Source: Tepidimonas fonticaldi
GTDB lineage: Bacteria; Pseudomonadota; Gammaproteobacteria; Burkholderiales; Burkholderiaceae_C
NCBI RefSeq assembly: GCF_007556755.1
Contig: NZ_VJOO01000011.1
Location: 17,669 to 81,668, forward strand
DNA length: 64,000 bases
Direction of reading: 5' to 3'
Shown one piece after another: positions 53,156-62,699 of this stretch (the first letter of the stretch is position 1; the number at the start of each line of letters is the position of its first letter). Below the pieces are notes generated by a model. It was not told where the DNA came from, searched no databases, and saw nothing but the letters and a program-made list of their open reading frames with translations. The translations under genes were made by a program, and so were the position numbers.

Positions 53156-54415
53156 TCAGCGTCCCCCCGTGCGCTGGACACCGGGGGCGGACAAGCGGCC
53201 CAGCCGGGCCTGCAGCGCCACCGCCAATGCCATCCCCACGGCGCAGCACGCAACATTGACCAACCACGTCCAATGCCAGCCCCCCACCCGGGCCGCCAGC
53301 CAGGCGACCAAGGGCGGCCCGACGAACTGCCCCAACGACGACAACTGCTGGACCCAGCCCACCGTCGTCGAAACCGTCTGCGGCCCCGGGGCCAGGCGTA
53401 CCGCCAGGGTGAACAGGGTGCCGGGGATGAGGCCGCCGACCGCCGAAAACACCAACACCGACGCATACGCCCATCCAGCCCCCGCCGTGAAGGTGCCCAC
53501 CGCCCCCAGGGCCATGGCGGTATAGCCCGACCACAGCAGGGTGCGCGGCGCGACCCCGCGCGCGAGCAGTCGGCCGGCCGCGATGTTGCCCGTGAGGTTG
53601 ATGCCCGCGGCCAGCGCACTGGCCCAGCCCACCCGGGCGGGCGACCAACCGGCCTCGGTGTAGAGGGTGGGCAAAAACCCGACCACCGCCAGCCATTGCC
53701 CGGAGTACATCAAAAACGCCGCGGCGACCAACCACGGCCCAGACGCCGACAGCGTCGAGCGCAGGCCCTGCCATGCCGCGCCCCACGCCCCTCCCGCAAC
53801 GGCGGCCGGCCCGTCCGGGGCGTCCGGGGCGTCCGGGGCTAATCGCGCGCGCACGGCCACCGCGCACAACACCGCCAAGCCCGCCAGCAAGCCCCACGCC
53901 GTACGCCAACCGACGGCGGCATGCAAGGCGGGGGCCAGCAGCAGCCCCGTCGCCGCCCCGATCGGCATATACGCCCCCCACCAGCCCAAGGCGCGGTTGA
54001 GCACGGCCGGCTCGGTCACCGACCGGCGCAACAGGCCCGGCGCGGGCAAGACGGCCATCAAGAACCCGAAGCCCTCGATGCCGCGCGTCCACAGCAACAG
54101 GTGCGCCGCCGGCACCAGCGCCCCCAGCGCGCTGCCCGCGGCCAGCAATAGCAAACCCGCCATCATGACGCGCCGCGGCCCCAGCCGGTCGGCCAGTTGC
54201 CCGAACAGCGCCCCCATGCTCATGCCGGCCAACTGGATCATGGAGAGCAAAAAGCCCCCCTGCACCAGGGTCAGCCCCAGTTCCTGCGCCAGCACGGGCA
54301 GCGCCGGGGGCAGTTTGCCCACATGCAGCGCGCTGGCAATGCCCACAGCGACGATCAGCCGCGCCTGCGCCGGCACGGGCTGGCGGTCGCGGGGGCCGGG
54401 TTGCGCGCTGGGCAT
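53156..54415 (-). CDS. MFS transporter, CynX/YbfB-like
   Basis: A 419-residue protein with twelve predicted helices. The first-loop MFS motif is GQLADRLGPRRVMMAG (about 72-87), and a second half repeats the pattern less clearly (NIAAGRLLARGVAPRTL). The central loop (about 195-210) contains a PDA repeat from a 9-bp tandem repeat. The substrate is unknown. It lies between dgt (6-base gap) and the RAYT gene, which starts right at its stop. Confidence 0.85.
   Translation of the reverse strand: MPSAQPGPRDRQPVPAQARLIVAVGIASALHVGKLPPALPVLAQELGLTLVQGGFLLSMIQLAGMSMGALFGQLADRLGPRRVMMAGLLLLAAGSALGALVPAAHLLLWTRGIEGFGFLMAVLPAPGLLRRSVTEPAVLNRALGWWGAYMPIGAATGLLLAPALHAAVGWRTAWGLLAGLAVLCAVAVRARLAPDAPDAPDGPAAVAGGAWGAAWQGLRSTLSASGPWLVAAAFLMYSGQWLAVVGFLPTLYTEAGWSPARVGWASALAAGINLTGNIAAGRLLARGVAPRTLLWSGYTAMALGAVGTFTAGAGWAYASVLVFSAVGGLIPGTLFTLAVRLAPGPQTVSTTVGWVQQLSSLGQFVGPPLVAWLAARVGGWHWTWLVNVACCAVGMALAVALQARLGRLSAPGVQRTGGR
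53812..53838. repeat. Three perfect 9-bp tandem repeats in the MFS gene
   Basis: CGTCCGGGG occurs three times in a row. Being 9 bp, it keeps the frame and encodes Pro-Asp-Ala repeats in the loop between the two transporter halves, so copy-number change would be tolerated. Confidence 0.8.
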
Positions 54416-54421
54416 AGGCGG

Positions 54422-55666
54422 TCAGACGAACAGCCGCTGGCCGGTCAGCCGCTCGTGCTCGCGGATCGCGTAGCGGTCGGTCATGCCGGCGATGTGGTCG
54501 GCCACCTGCCGCCGCAGCGACAGCCCGGCGCGGCGCCGCTGCGCGGGCAACCGCGCGGGGTCGGCGCAGTAGGCGCGGTACAGGTCCGCCACCACCTGGC
54601 GCGCGCGCGCCGTGGTCTCCATCACCTGCGGGTGGCGGTACAGGTTGACGAGCAGGAAGCGCTTGAGCCGCGCCGACGCCTCGCGCATCGCCGGCGAAAA
54701 GCCCAGCAGCGGCGGCTGCGCGCGCACGTCGGCCACGGACTGCACGCCGGCGGCGCTCAGGGCCGTGCGCGTGGCGGCGATCACGTCGTACACCTGCGCG
54801 CTGAGCATGCGGCGGATCGCCTCGTACAGCAGCCGCCGTCCCCGCAGGTGCGGATGCTGCGCCAGCGCCTCGCGGCGGAAGGCGTCGAACAGCTCGACCT
54901 GCTCCAGTTGCTCCAGCGTCAGCAGGCCGCTGCGCACGCCGTCGTCGATGTCGTGCGCGTTGTAGGCGATCTCGTCGGCGACGTTGGCCAGCTGCGCCTC
55001 CAGCGACGGCGACTCGCCGCGCAGGAAGCGCGCCCCCACGCCGCCCGGCTCGCGCGCCTCCAGCCACTCGGCGTTGGCGCGCGCGCAATGCTTCAGGATG
55101 CCCTCGCGCGTCTCGAAGCTGAGGTTGAGGCCGTCGAACTCGGGGTAGCGCTCCTCCAGCTCGTCGACCACGCGCAGGCTCTGCAGGTTGTGCTCGAAGC
55201 CGCCGTGCGGCTCGTCCGCCCCGCGCGGCTCGGCGGCCCACGGGCCGTCGTCGGCGTGCAGGCAGGCGTTGAGCGCGTCCTGCCCGGCGTGGCCGAACGG
55301 CGTGTGCCCCAGGTCGTGCGCCAGCGCGATCGCCTCTACCAGATCCTCGTGCAGGCCCAGCGCACGGGCGATGCTGCGGCCGAGCTGCGCCACCTCCAGC
55401 GAGTGGGTCAGCCGCGTGCGGAACAGGTCGCCCTCGTGGTTGAGGAACACCTGCGTCTTGTAGACCAGGCGGCGAAACGCGGTGGAGTGGATGACGCGGT
55501 CGCGGTCGCGCTGGAACGGGTTGCGCGTCGGCGCCGGCGGCTCCGGATGGCGCCGGCCGCGGCTGCGCGCGGGGTCGCATGCCCACGGCGCCAGCGTCCC
55601 GGCCGGCCAGGGCAGCACGCCCATGGCGGCCACCTCCTCGGCCAGCGTCGGCAGCACCGGGGTCAT
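54422..55666 (-). CDS. dgt: Deoxyguanosinetriphosphate triphosphohydrolase-like protein
   Basis: A 414-residue HD-domain hydrolase of the dGTPase type. The metal site is formed by [12 protein letters not shown] (first His), [19 protein letters not shown] (the HD pair and further His) and a later Asp in [15 protein letters not shown]. The N-terminal [19 protein letters not shown] is a family hallmark. The length matches the type 2, dGTPase-like subfamily; exact nucleotide preference is not readable. It is 31 bases after aroB. Confidence 0.93.
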   Translation of the reverse strand: MTPVLPTLAEEVAAMGVLPWPAGTLAPWACDPARSRGRRHPEPPAPTRNPFQRDRDRVIHSTAFRRLVYKTQVFLNHEGDLFRTRLTHSLEVAQLGRSIARALGLHEDLVEAIALAHDLGHTPFGHAGQDALNACLHADDGPWAAEPRGADEPHGGFEHNLQSLRVVDELEERYPEFDGLNLSFETREGILKHCARANAEWLEAREPGGVGARFLRGESPSLEAQLANVADEIAYNAHDIDDGVRSGLLTLEQLEQVELFDAFRREALAQHPHLRGRRLLYEAIRRMLSAQVYDVIAATRTALSAAGVQSVADVRAQPPLLGFSPAMREASARLKRFLLVNLYRHPQVMETTARARQVVADLYRAYCADPARLPAQRRRAGLSLRRQVADHIAGMTDRYAIREHERLTGQRLFV

Positions 55667-55697
55667 GGCGCCCTGCCCTTCCTCGCCGGCCGGCGGC

Positions 55698-56855
55698 TCA
55701 GGCGGCGCAGCGCGCCGCGATCACCTCGGCCACCAGCGCATCCGGTGCCGGGCGCACGAAGGCGTGCCCGGCCTCGTCGACGACGACGAAGCGGATCTCG
55801 CCGCCCTCGGCCTTCTTGTCCACCCGCATCAGCTCCAGGTAGCGCGCGGCGTTGTCCGGCCCCAACACCGGCGCGCGCACCGGCAGGCCGGCCGCGGCCA
55901 CCAGCCGCTCCAGCCGCGCCACCCAGGCGGGCGACACCAGCCCGAGCCGGCGCGACAGCTCCGCCGCCATCACCATACCGCAGCCGACCGCCTCGCCGTG
56001 CAGCCAGGCGCCGTAGCCGAGGCCCGCCTCGATCGCGTGGCCGAAGGTGTGGCCGAAGTTGAGGATCGCGCGCAGGCCGGACTCGCGCTCGTCCTGCCCG
56101 ACGACGGCGGCCTTGATCTCGCAGCTGCGCCGCACGGCGTGCGCCAGCGCCGCGGCGTCGCGCGCCACCAGGCGCTGGACATTCGCTTCCACCCAGTCGA
56201 GGAAGGCCACGTCAGCGATCGGCCCGTACTTGATAACCTCCGCCAGCCCGGCGGCGAACTCGCGCGGCGGCAGGGTGGCCAGCGTCGCCAGATCGCACAC
56301 CACCCGCACCGGCTGGTAGAACGCCCCGATCATGTTCTTGCCGAGCGGGTGGTTGATGGCCGTCTTGCCGCCAACCGAGGAGTCCACCTGCGCCAGCAGG
56401 GTGGTCGGCACCTGCACGAACGGCACGCCGCGCATATAGCACGCGGCGGCAAAGCCGGTCATGTCGCCGATCACGCCGCCGCCCAGCGCGAACAGCACCG
56501 TCTTGCGGTCCGCCCCGGCGGCCAGCAGCGCGTCGAAGATGCGGTTGAGCGTCGACCAGTCCTTGTGCGCCTCGCCGTCGGGCAGCACCACTTCCAGCAC
56601 ACGCGCGTAATGCGGCTGCAGCGCTGCGCGCAGCCGCGCCAGGTACAGCGGCGCCACCACCGTGTTGGTGACGATGGCCGCGGTGGCCGCGCGCGGCAGA
56701 CCGGCCCAGGTGGCCGGATCGTCCAGCAGGCCAGTGCCGATGACGATGGGGTAGCTGCGCTCCCCGAGGTCGATGCTCAACGTGTGCAGCACGGTGGCGG
56801 GGGATGCGGATGCGGGGGCTTCGGCGATGGCGGCAGCGGCGGCGGGCGTGGACAT
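55698..56855 (-). CDS. aroB: 3-dehydroquinate synthase AroB
   Basis: A 385-residue NAD- and zinc-dependent enzyme for the second step of the shikimate pathway. The NAD-binding glycines are in [16 protein letters not shown], the segment [21 protein letters not shown] binds substrate, and zinc histidines are in [12 protein letters not shown] and [10 protein letters not shown]. The first 20 residues are an Ala-rich, non-conserved lead. It lies nine bases after aroK in the same order as in E. coli. Confidence 0.97.
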   Translation of the reverse strand: MSTPAAAAAIAEAPASASPATVLHTLSIDLGERSYPIVIGTGLLDDPATWAGLPRAATAAIVTNTVVAPLYLARLRAALQPHYARVLEVVLPDGEAHKDWSTLNRIFDALLAAGADRKTVLFALGGGVIGDMTGFAAACYMRGVPFVQVPTTLLAQVDSSVGGKTAINHPLGKNMIGAFYQPVRVVCDLATLATLPPREFAAGLAEVIKYGPIADVAFLDWVEANVQRLVARDAAALAHAVRRSCEIKAAVVGQDERESGLRAILNFGHTFGHAIEAGLGYGAWLHGEAVGCGMVMAAELSRRLGLVSPAWVARLERLVAAAGLPVRAPVLGPDNAARYLELMRVDKKAEGGEIRFVVVDEAGHAFVRPAPDALVAEVIAARCAA

Positions 56856-56864
56856 ACCACGAGT

Positions 56865-57407
56865 TTAGCCCGCCGTCGCGCCCCGGGCCGCCTCCGCGCC
56901 CAGCTCCAGCTGCATCAGGATCATGTTGACGAGCGTGGCCACCGACGGGCGCCCGGTCTCGATCACGTAGTGCGCCGTCTCGCGGTACAGCGGGTCGCGC
57001 ACCCCGTGCAGCTCGCGCAGGCGCTGCAGCGGATCGGCCACCTGCAGCAGTGGGCGCGTGCGGTCATGGCGCAGCCGGCGCATCAGCTCCTCCGGCGTGG
57101 AGCGCAGGTAGAACACCCGGCCGCGCGCACGCAGCCGCTGCCGGTTGGCCGGCCGCAGCACCGCCCCGCCGCCGGTGGACAGCACGCACGACTCGCCGCG
57201 CGTCAGCTCGTCCAGCACTGCCTCCTCCACGTCGCGGAAGGGCTCCTCGCCCTCCCGCTCGAAGAACTCGCGAATGCTGCAGCCGAGCCGCTCCTCGATC
57301 ACGGCGTCGGAATCGACGAATGGCAGCTGCAACCGCCACGCCAGCTGCCGGCCGACCGTGGTCTTGCCGGCGCCGGGGAGGCCGATGAGGATGACCCGAC
57401 CAGCCAT
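56865..57407 (-). CDS. aroK: Shikimate kinase AroK
   Basis: A 180-residue kinase that phosphorylates shikimate. It begins [22 protein letters not shown] with Walker A, then [14 protein letters not shown] (shikimate binding), [13 protein letters not shown] and the lid RTRPLLQ. The ATG at 57407 overlaps the stop of the upstream lipoprotein gene by one base (TAATG), which suggests coupled translation. Upstream in-frame residues are not conserved. Confidence 0.95.
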   Translation of the reverse strand: MAGRVILIGLPGAGKTTVGRQLAWRLQLPFVDSDAVIEERLGCSIREFFEREGEEPFRDVEEAVLDELTRGESCVLSTGGGAVLRPANRQRLRARGRVFYLRSTPEELMRRLRHDRTRPLLQVADPLQRLRELHGVRDPLYRETAHYVIETGRPSVATLVNMILMQLELGAEAARGATAG

Positions 57408-58597
57408 TACGGGGCAGGACAGTTGGGATTGGTGTTCACCACCGTCACCACCGCTGTCCCAATCGATCCATTGCTGTCGAGGACCGTCAGCGTCACGGGG
57501 GTATCTGCCGCCACGCAAGTGGTGCCCGACACCGTACCGACGAAGGAACCGGGCGTCTTGATCGAACCATCGGCATTGAACTCCGGCGCCGTGACCGCCG
57601 ACACAGACACCAGTCCCGGGAAACTGCTGAGAACCGTCGGCACACCCTTGGCCGCCGTCAAGACACTGAACTTCAACGACGAACCGGACTGCTCTCCCAG
57701 ACTCACCGCCGAGGGCGAAACACGGATTTGTGTCGTGGCCGTATTGATCGTGACTTTCGTCTTCACCATCTTGCCGACAGCATCGGAAAACACCACATCG
57801 ACCTCACCCGTGGCCAGCAGACCGAGAATCTCGAACTCGCTGTCCGATCCCGGAAGCAGCCGGACTTGGATGGCTGCGGGAATACCGCCTGCGATGGAGT
57901 ATGGCTTTTGCCCCCCGGACAGCACCACCGTCGCAGGGATACCAATCGGCAAAGTCAAACTGTCCGAAGAAATGCGCAGCTCCGGTGAGCCCACCGTCAC
58001 CGCCACTTCCAACTCCTTGCCGGCGGCGTCTCGGATACGAACCTTCATGTCGCCGATGGCCACCCCCTGAATGCTCCATTCCTCCGCATTCAGCTGGGTG
58101 ACGGTCGCGACCAAGGGTGCGCTGCCAGTAATGGTGTAGGGCTTCACCCCACCGCTGACACGGAAGGTGCGCGCCTGTGATGACCCCACCCCAATCGTCA
58201 GCGCAGCCGGGGCTGTCGTGTACAGGGGCACACTCGTCCCCACCGTCACGGACACCGTTTTGCTCGTGCCGGCATAGTCCGTGACAATCACGTTGGTAGA
58301 CGCCCCCGGCGCGATGCCACCAACGACCAGCGAATTGCCATCCATGGCCGCCACGGCCACGGCGGCTTCGGAGGTCACCGCGCGATAGGGCGGCACGCCA
58401 CCGGTCACGGGAAGCAGTTTGGACTCACCCGGCAAAACGGTGACCGCAGACACCCCACCGACCGAAAGCGCGCCCGTGTTCGGATTCGCACCGGGGGAAC
58501 CGCCACCACCACCGCAGGCCACGGTCAGCAGACCGGCGATGAGTGCAGCGATCGCCAACAACGGCTTCATAGGCCAACGGATGAACCAGCGTTCCAT
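57407..58597 (-). CDS. Lipoprotein with three Ig-like repeats, in the pil-aro operon
   Basis: A 396-residue protein I cannot assign to a named family. It has a signal sequence and lipobox-like LLTVAC (Cys28), then a Gly-rich spacer. Three units of about 80 residues follow, each with GG-x-x-PY (66-71, 149-154, 228-233) and ending in D-x-x-GK-type plus VSVTVG-like strands. A fourth, weaker unit has two cysteines (361 and 393) that could pair. The ATG at 58597 follows GAGG; it lies 10 bases after pilQ and overlaps aroK. It might assist the pilus secretin in the outer membrane, which is inference from context. Confidence 0.8.
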   Translation of the reverse strand: MERWFIRWPMKPLLAIAALIAGLLTVACGGGGGSPGANPNTGALSVGGVSAVTVLPGESKLLPVTGGVPPYRAVTSEAAVAVAAMDGNSLVVGGIAPGASTNVIVTDYAGTSKTVSVTVGTSVPLYTTAPAALTIGVGSSQARTFRVSGGVKPYTITGSAPLVATVTQLNAEEWSIQGVAIGDMKVRIRDAAGKELEVAVTVGSPELRISSDSLTLPIGIPATVVLSGGQKPYSIAGGIPAAIQVRLLPGSDSEFEILGLLATGEVDVVFSDAVGKMVKTKVTINTATTQIRVSPSAVSLGEQSGSSLKFSVLTAAKGVPTVLSSFPGLVSVSAVTAPEFNADGSIKTPGSFVGTVSGTTCVAADTPVTLTVLDSNGSIGTAVVTVVNTNPNCPAP

Positions 58598-58607
58598 ATT
58601 CACAACC

Positions 58608-60812
58608 TCATTGGAAGGGCGTCGCCGCGCCATCGACGATGTACGGGGTCAGGAAGATCACCATCTCGCGCTTCTGGGTGTCGCGGTTACGGCTCTTGAA
58701 CAAGTTGCCGACTACCGGCACGTCTCCGAGCACTGGCACCTTGTCGACACCTTGCGACTCCTCATGCTCGAATATGCCCCCGATCATCACGGTACCGCCA
58801 TTCTCCACCATGACGTCGGTCTGCACTTCACGCACATCCAGCTGCGGCCCGGCGTCGGTGATGCGCAGCAGACGGTTCTTCGCGGCCTTCAGTTTCACCA
58901 TCACCTGCCCGGAGGGCGTGATCTGCGGCTCCACCTCAAGCTGCAGGTTAGCGTCGATAGTCTCGATGACATCCTCAATCTGACCGTTGGCAGCCTGTCG
59001 CCGACGGATGAAGCGGATCTGGTCGCCCTGCTTGATGGTCGCCTTGGTCAGGTCACCCGTGAGCACACGGGGACTGGAAATGATTCGCCCCTGGTTGTCC
59101 GACTCCAGTGCCGACAGCTCCAGGTTCAGAAAGCGGTTGGCCGCCGGACTGAAGAGGGAGATCGCGAACCGCGGCACTTCCGCCCCAGACAGGCCGCTGC
59201 GCGCCGGCAGGCTGACGAATGTCGTGTTCGCGTTGGTCATCAGGTTGGCAGTCTGCCCGGTGGTCGACGTGATGGCGTCGTAGGAGCCAGCAATGGCGGC
59301 GCGCGCAGTCCCCCCGACGCTGTAGCCTGCATCGCCGCCGCGGATCGTGCGCAGGTCAGCCCCACCCAGCCGCACGCCCAGCGAGCGGCTGAAGCCCTCG
59401 CGCGCCTCGACGATACGTGCCTGGATCATGACCTGCCGCCTCGGCGTGTCGACCTTAGCCATAAACTGACGCACCGCCTCCAGCCGCGAGGCCACGTCGG
59501 TGACGAACACCTGGTTGGTGCGCACATCGGCAATGACCGAGCCGCGCGGTGACAGCAGGCGATTGGTGCTGGCGTTCTCGCCCGATCCGGTGTTGACGCC
59601 TTGCCGAAGGGCCTCGGCCGCCTCCTGCGCCTTGGCGAAGTTGAGCCGGAAGGTCTCCGTCTGCAACACCTCGAGAGCCTCGAGCTTCTTGTTGACCTCC
59701 CGCCGTGCCACGGCCTCGTCGTCCAGCTCCTTCTTCGGCGCCACGCGAATGACATTCCCCGTCTTGGTCATGCCCAGCTGTTTGGCCTCCAGGATGATGT
59801 CCAGCGCCTGGTCCCAGGGCACGTCCTTCAGGCGCAGGGTCAGGTTGCCCTGCACGGTGTCCGCGGTGATGATGTTGAAGTTGGTGAAGTCTGCAATCAC
59901 CTGCAGCAGCGAGCGCACGTCGATGTTTTGGAAGTTGAGGGACAACTTCTCGCCGCTGTACTTGGGCCCCTGCACGAGCCGGTTGGGATCGGGCTTGACC
60001 GGGCGCACCTCCAGCACGAACTGGTTGTCGCTCTGGTAGGCGCTGTGCTCCCACTCGCCGGTGTTTTCCACCAGCAGGCGCACGCGGTCGCCGGTCTGGG
60101 TGGCGGTGACGGTGCGCACCGGGGTGCCAAAGTCGGTCACGTCCAAGCGCCGGCGCAGGCCCTCGGGTAGCGACGTGCGCAAAAACTCCACCACCAGATT
60201 GCGCCCTTGCGGCCGAATGTCCACCCCGGTTTGCGGGTTGCCCAATTCCACGATCAGGCGGCCGGCGCTGTCCTCGCCACGGCGAAAGTCGATGTCGCTC
60301 AGGGCCGTCGTGCCGCTGACCGCAGGGCCGCTGTCGAAGGTGGTGGTGCCCACCGCAGCCGAGGCGGCCGGCGCGACAGCGGGCGCGTTTTGCAGGGTGA
60401 CGAACAGCACGTTGCCCTGGACCTGGGTGTCGTAGGGCACGGCGCGGTTGAGGTTGAGGACCAAGCGCGTGCGACCACCGGCCTCGATGACATTGACCGA
60501 GCGCAGATTGCCCTGGTTGATCTCGATCAGCCCCTGGCCGGTGGCGTTGGTGGTCGCGGGGAAATCCAGCGCGATGCGCGCGGGCGTCTGGATGGTGAAC
60601 GCGGCGGGCAGGGCCTTCAGGGGTTCGGTGGTTTCGATGCGAATGACTTCGTTGCCGCTGCTGAAGCCCGCCGAGACGGAGCGGATGGCCCCTTGGGCCT
60701 GCGCCCAACCGCTCGCCAGGACAACCGCGGCCGCCAGGGCGAACGACATCCACCGCCGGCCCCGGGGCCGGCGCTGCGGTGCATCACCGGGTGATCGATG
60801 TGCGAAGGTCAT
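58608..60812 (-). CDS. pilQ: Type IV pilus secretin PilQ
   Basis: A 734-residue outer-membrane secretin through which the pilus leaves the cell. A signal peptide (about 20-42) is followed by two AMIN domains (about 50-130 and 160-265). Then come the N0/STN-like domain (LNFQNIDVRSLLQVIADFTN onward), the N1 domain and the secretin core starting RQVMIQARIVEAREGFSRSLG. The core ends in VPVLGDVPVVGNLFKSR. The ATG overlaps the pilP stop. It is the last of pilMNOPQ, followed by the Ig-repeat lipoprotein. Confidence 0.97.
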   Translation of the reverse strand: MTFAHRSPGDAPQRRPRGRRWMSFALAAAVVLASGWAQAQGAIRSVSAGFSSGNEVIRIETTEPLKALPAAFTIQTPARIALDFPATTNATGQGLIEINQGNLRSVNVIEAGGRTRLVLNLNRAVPYDTQVQGNVLFVTLQNAPAVAPAASAAVGTTTFDSGPAVSGTTALSDIDFRRGEDSAGRLIVELGNPQTGVDIRPQGRNLVVEFLRTSLPEGLRRRLDVTDFGTPVRTVTATQTGDRVRLLVENTGEWEHSAYQSDNQFVLEVRPVKPDPNRLVQGPKYSGEKLSLNFQNIDVRSLLQVIADFTNFNIITADTVQGNLTLRLKDVPWDQALDIILEAKQLGMTKTGNVIRVAPKKELDDEAVARREVNKKLEALEVLQTETFRLNFAKAQEAAEALRQGVNTGSGENASTNRLLSPRGSVIADVRTNQVFVTDVASRLEAVRQFMAKVDTPRRQVMIQARIVEAREGFSRSLGVRLGGADLRTIRGGDAGYSVGGTARAAIAGSYDAITSTTGQTANLMTNANTTFVSLPARSGLSGAEVPRFAISLFSPAANRFLNLELSALESDNQGRIISSPRVLTGDLTKATIKQGDQIRFIRRRQAANGQIEDVIETIDANLQLEVEPQITPSGQVMVKLKAAKNRLLRITDAGPQLDVREVQTDVMVENGGTVMIGGIFEHEESQGVDKVPVLGDVPVVGNLFKSRNRDTQKREMVIFLTPYIVDGAATPFQ

Positions 60813-61375
60813 TTGCCGGTTCCTTCCTGTAGCTGCAAGGTGGCGGTGCGCTCGATCCACTCGCCGGCAGCGTCCTGCACGATCTCGCGCAGCGTGATCT
60901 GATTGTCGGAGATGGCGGTCACCCGCCCGTAGTTTTGACCCAGATAATTGCCCGCCGCCACCTGATAGAGCAAACCGTTGACGCGGACCAGCGCCACGCG
61001 GCGCCCGCCCTTGTCCAGCAGGCCCACCATGGCAATCGCGTCAAGGGGGAAGTCCTCCAGCGGCTCGCGGCGCCGGCGCATTTCGGACTCGATCAAGCGC
61101 GACACCGCCCCGCTGGCCGCGTCGCTGCGCAGCACGCGGACCAGCTTTTCCTCGCTGAAGGGGGCCAGGGTATCGCCCCCTTCGTACGCCTGCGGCTGGT
61201 AGGCGATGGGCGGCTGGATGGGCGTCACCTTGGGCTGCGCCGATGCGCGCTGACGCGCCATCCACTGCGCCAGATCCTCGTCGTTGCCGCCGGAGCAGCC
61301 CAACAACCCCGCCGACACGGCCACGATGGCGAGACCGCCCCAAACGGATCGCAGGGGATGCGCGCGCGGGGTCAT
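60809..61375 (-). CDS. pilP: Type IV pilus inner-membrane lipoprotein PilP
   Basis: A 188-residue lipoprotein linking the PilMNO platform to PilQ. The lipobox is AGLLGC (Cys27). A flexible proline-rich stretch leads to the C-terminal HQ-like beta domain (about 100-188) with FPLDAIAMVGLLDKGGRRVALVRVNGLLYQV. Overlaps of four bases join it to pilO before and pilQ after. Confidence 0.95.
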   Translation of the reverse strand: MTPRAHPLRSVWGGLAIVAVSAGLLGCSGGNDEDLAQWMARQRASAQPKVTPIQPPIAYQPQAYEGGDTLAPFSEEKLVRVLRSDAASGAVSRLIESEMRRRREPLEDFPLDAIAMVGLLDKGGRRVALVRVNGLLYQVAAGNYLGQNYGRVTAISDNQITLREIVQDAAGEWIERTATLQLQEGTGK

Positions 61376-62058
61376 TTCTTGCCTCCCTGGGCCGCTTTGG
61401 CCGCCGACTTCTGGGCCAGCACTTCGTCGGGGTCCAGATAGCGGAAGGTCTTGGCGGTGGCCTCCATGGTCAGCAGGTCGTTGCGGTTGGCCACCGGGTT
61501 GATCGACACATTGTTGAGCGTCACGATGCGCGACAGATGGGCAATGTCGGAGACGAACATGCCAATGTCGTGGTAGGAGCCGCTCACACGCACGGTGATG
61601 GGCAGCTCGGCATAGTAGTCGCGCACCGTCTCCTGCCCGGGGCGGAAGAGCTCGAACTGCAACCCGCGGCCGATGCCGGCCTGGTTGATGTCGGACAGCA
61701 GGGCATCCATCTCGGCTCGGTTAGGCAGTTGCTTTTCCAGTTGCGCGACGTATTGCCGCACCTGCTCCAGTTGCGCCTTCAGCGCGTCGAGGGCGACGGC
61801 CTTGGCGACCTTTTGCGTGTATTCGGTGCGCAGCTCGCCCTCGCGCCGCTGGGCAGCTTCGAGCGCATCGCGGCGGTCGGACAACCAGACGTACCACAGC
61901 GCCACGACGATGAAGACCGCCACCGCCACCAGCAGCAAGGCCCGCGGCAGCGCCGGCCAGCGGGACGGATCGTTGGGGTCCAGCCCGCTGAACTGGCGCT
62001 GCAGGGTCTGCTGCAGATCGGCCCAGTCGATGGAGGAGGGTTTGCGTTTGGAGGCCAT
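61372..62058 (-). CDS. pilO: Type IV pilus alignment protein PilO
   Basis: A 228-residue inner-membrane protein. One helix (ALLLVAVAVFIVVALWYVWL, about 40-59) is followed by a coiled coil (about 63-110) and a ferredoxin-like periplasmic domain (QFELFRPGQE, ELPITVRVSGSYHDIGMFVSDIAHL). It pairs with PilN. It is 20 bases after pilN and overlaps pilP. Confidence 0.95.
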   Translation of the reverse strand: MASKRKPSSIDWADLQQTLQRQFSGLDPNDPSRWPALPRALLLVAVAVFIVVALWYVWLSDRRDALEAAQRREGELRTEYTQKVAKAVALDALKAQLEQVRQYVAQLEKQLPNRAEMDALLSDINQAGIGRGLQFELFRPGQETVRDYYAELPITVRVSGSYHDIGMFVSDIAHLSRIVTLNNVSINPVANRNDLLTMEATAKTFRYLDPDEVLAQKSAAKAAQGGKK

Positions 62059-62078
62059 GGTGTCGTCCGGTTGCGGGG

Positions 62079-62699
62079 TCAGACCGCCCCGCCCTTGCCA
62101 GCGGGGGCCGGCGCCCCGCCGCCCGCCTTGTCCGCCCCCTCGCCCTTGCCCTGCACGACGCGCAGCGCAAAGTTGAAGACCCGGCGCTGCCCGCCCGGGT
62201 TGAAGTTCTGGGTGCCGGCCGTGATCTCGATGAGCTGCGGCTGCCGCAGCCAGGGGCTCTGGGTGGACAGGTTGCGCAGCAGCTCGGAGACGCGCTCCTG
62301 CGACTGGGCCACCCCGGTGATCGCGATGCCGCTGCCCTCCTGCTTGATCGAGCGCAGGTACACCCCGTCGGGCAGCCGCCGCACCAGCTCGTTGAGCAGG
62401 TGAACCGGCAGGTTGCGGTCGGCCTGCAGGCTCTCGACGGCGTCCTGGCGCGCCTTGAGGGCATCCAGCTCGGTTTGCAGGGTGGCGATTTCCTTGATCT
62501 GCTGGTCGAGCTTGGCGATTTCGGCCTGCAGCTGCTGGTTGCGCCCCTGCTGGGCGGCGATGCGCGCCTCGAAAACCGTGTACACCACGCCCGCCAGCGC
62601 CACACCGGCAAGCGCCGCCAGCGCCAGATGCACGAAGAATGCCTCGCGCCGCCTCTTGCGCGCCCACTCGCGGTGGGGCAGCAGGTTGATGGCGATCAT
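62079..62699 (-). CDS. pilN: Type IV pilus assembly protein PilN
   Basis: A 206-residue bitopic protein. The cytoplasmic start MIAINLLPHREWARKRRRE contains the INLLP motif that docks into PilM. A helix (about 22-42), a coiled coil (45-90) and a periplasmic alpha-beta domain follow (VHLLNELVRRLPDGVYL). The ATG overlaps the pilM stop. The tail is Gly- and Ala-rich. Confidence 0.96.
   Translation of the reverse strand: MIAINLLPHREWARKRRREAFFVHLALAALAGVALAGVVYTVFEARIAAQQGRNQQLQAEIAKLDQQIKEIATLQTELDALKARQDAVESLQADRNLPVHLLNELVRRLPDGVYLRSIKQEGSGIAITGVAQSQERVSELLRNLSTQSPWLRQPQLIEITAGTQNFNPGGQRRVFNFALRVVQGKGEGADKAGGGAPAPAGKGGAV

Noticed and set aside
54197..58070. Long plus-strand frames opposite dgt, aroB, aroK and the Ig-repeat lipoprotein gene
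   Set aside because: No protein-family motifs and strongly biased composition; the minus-strand genes explain the region.
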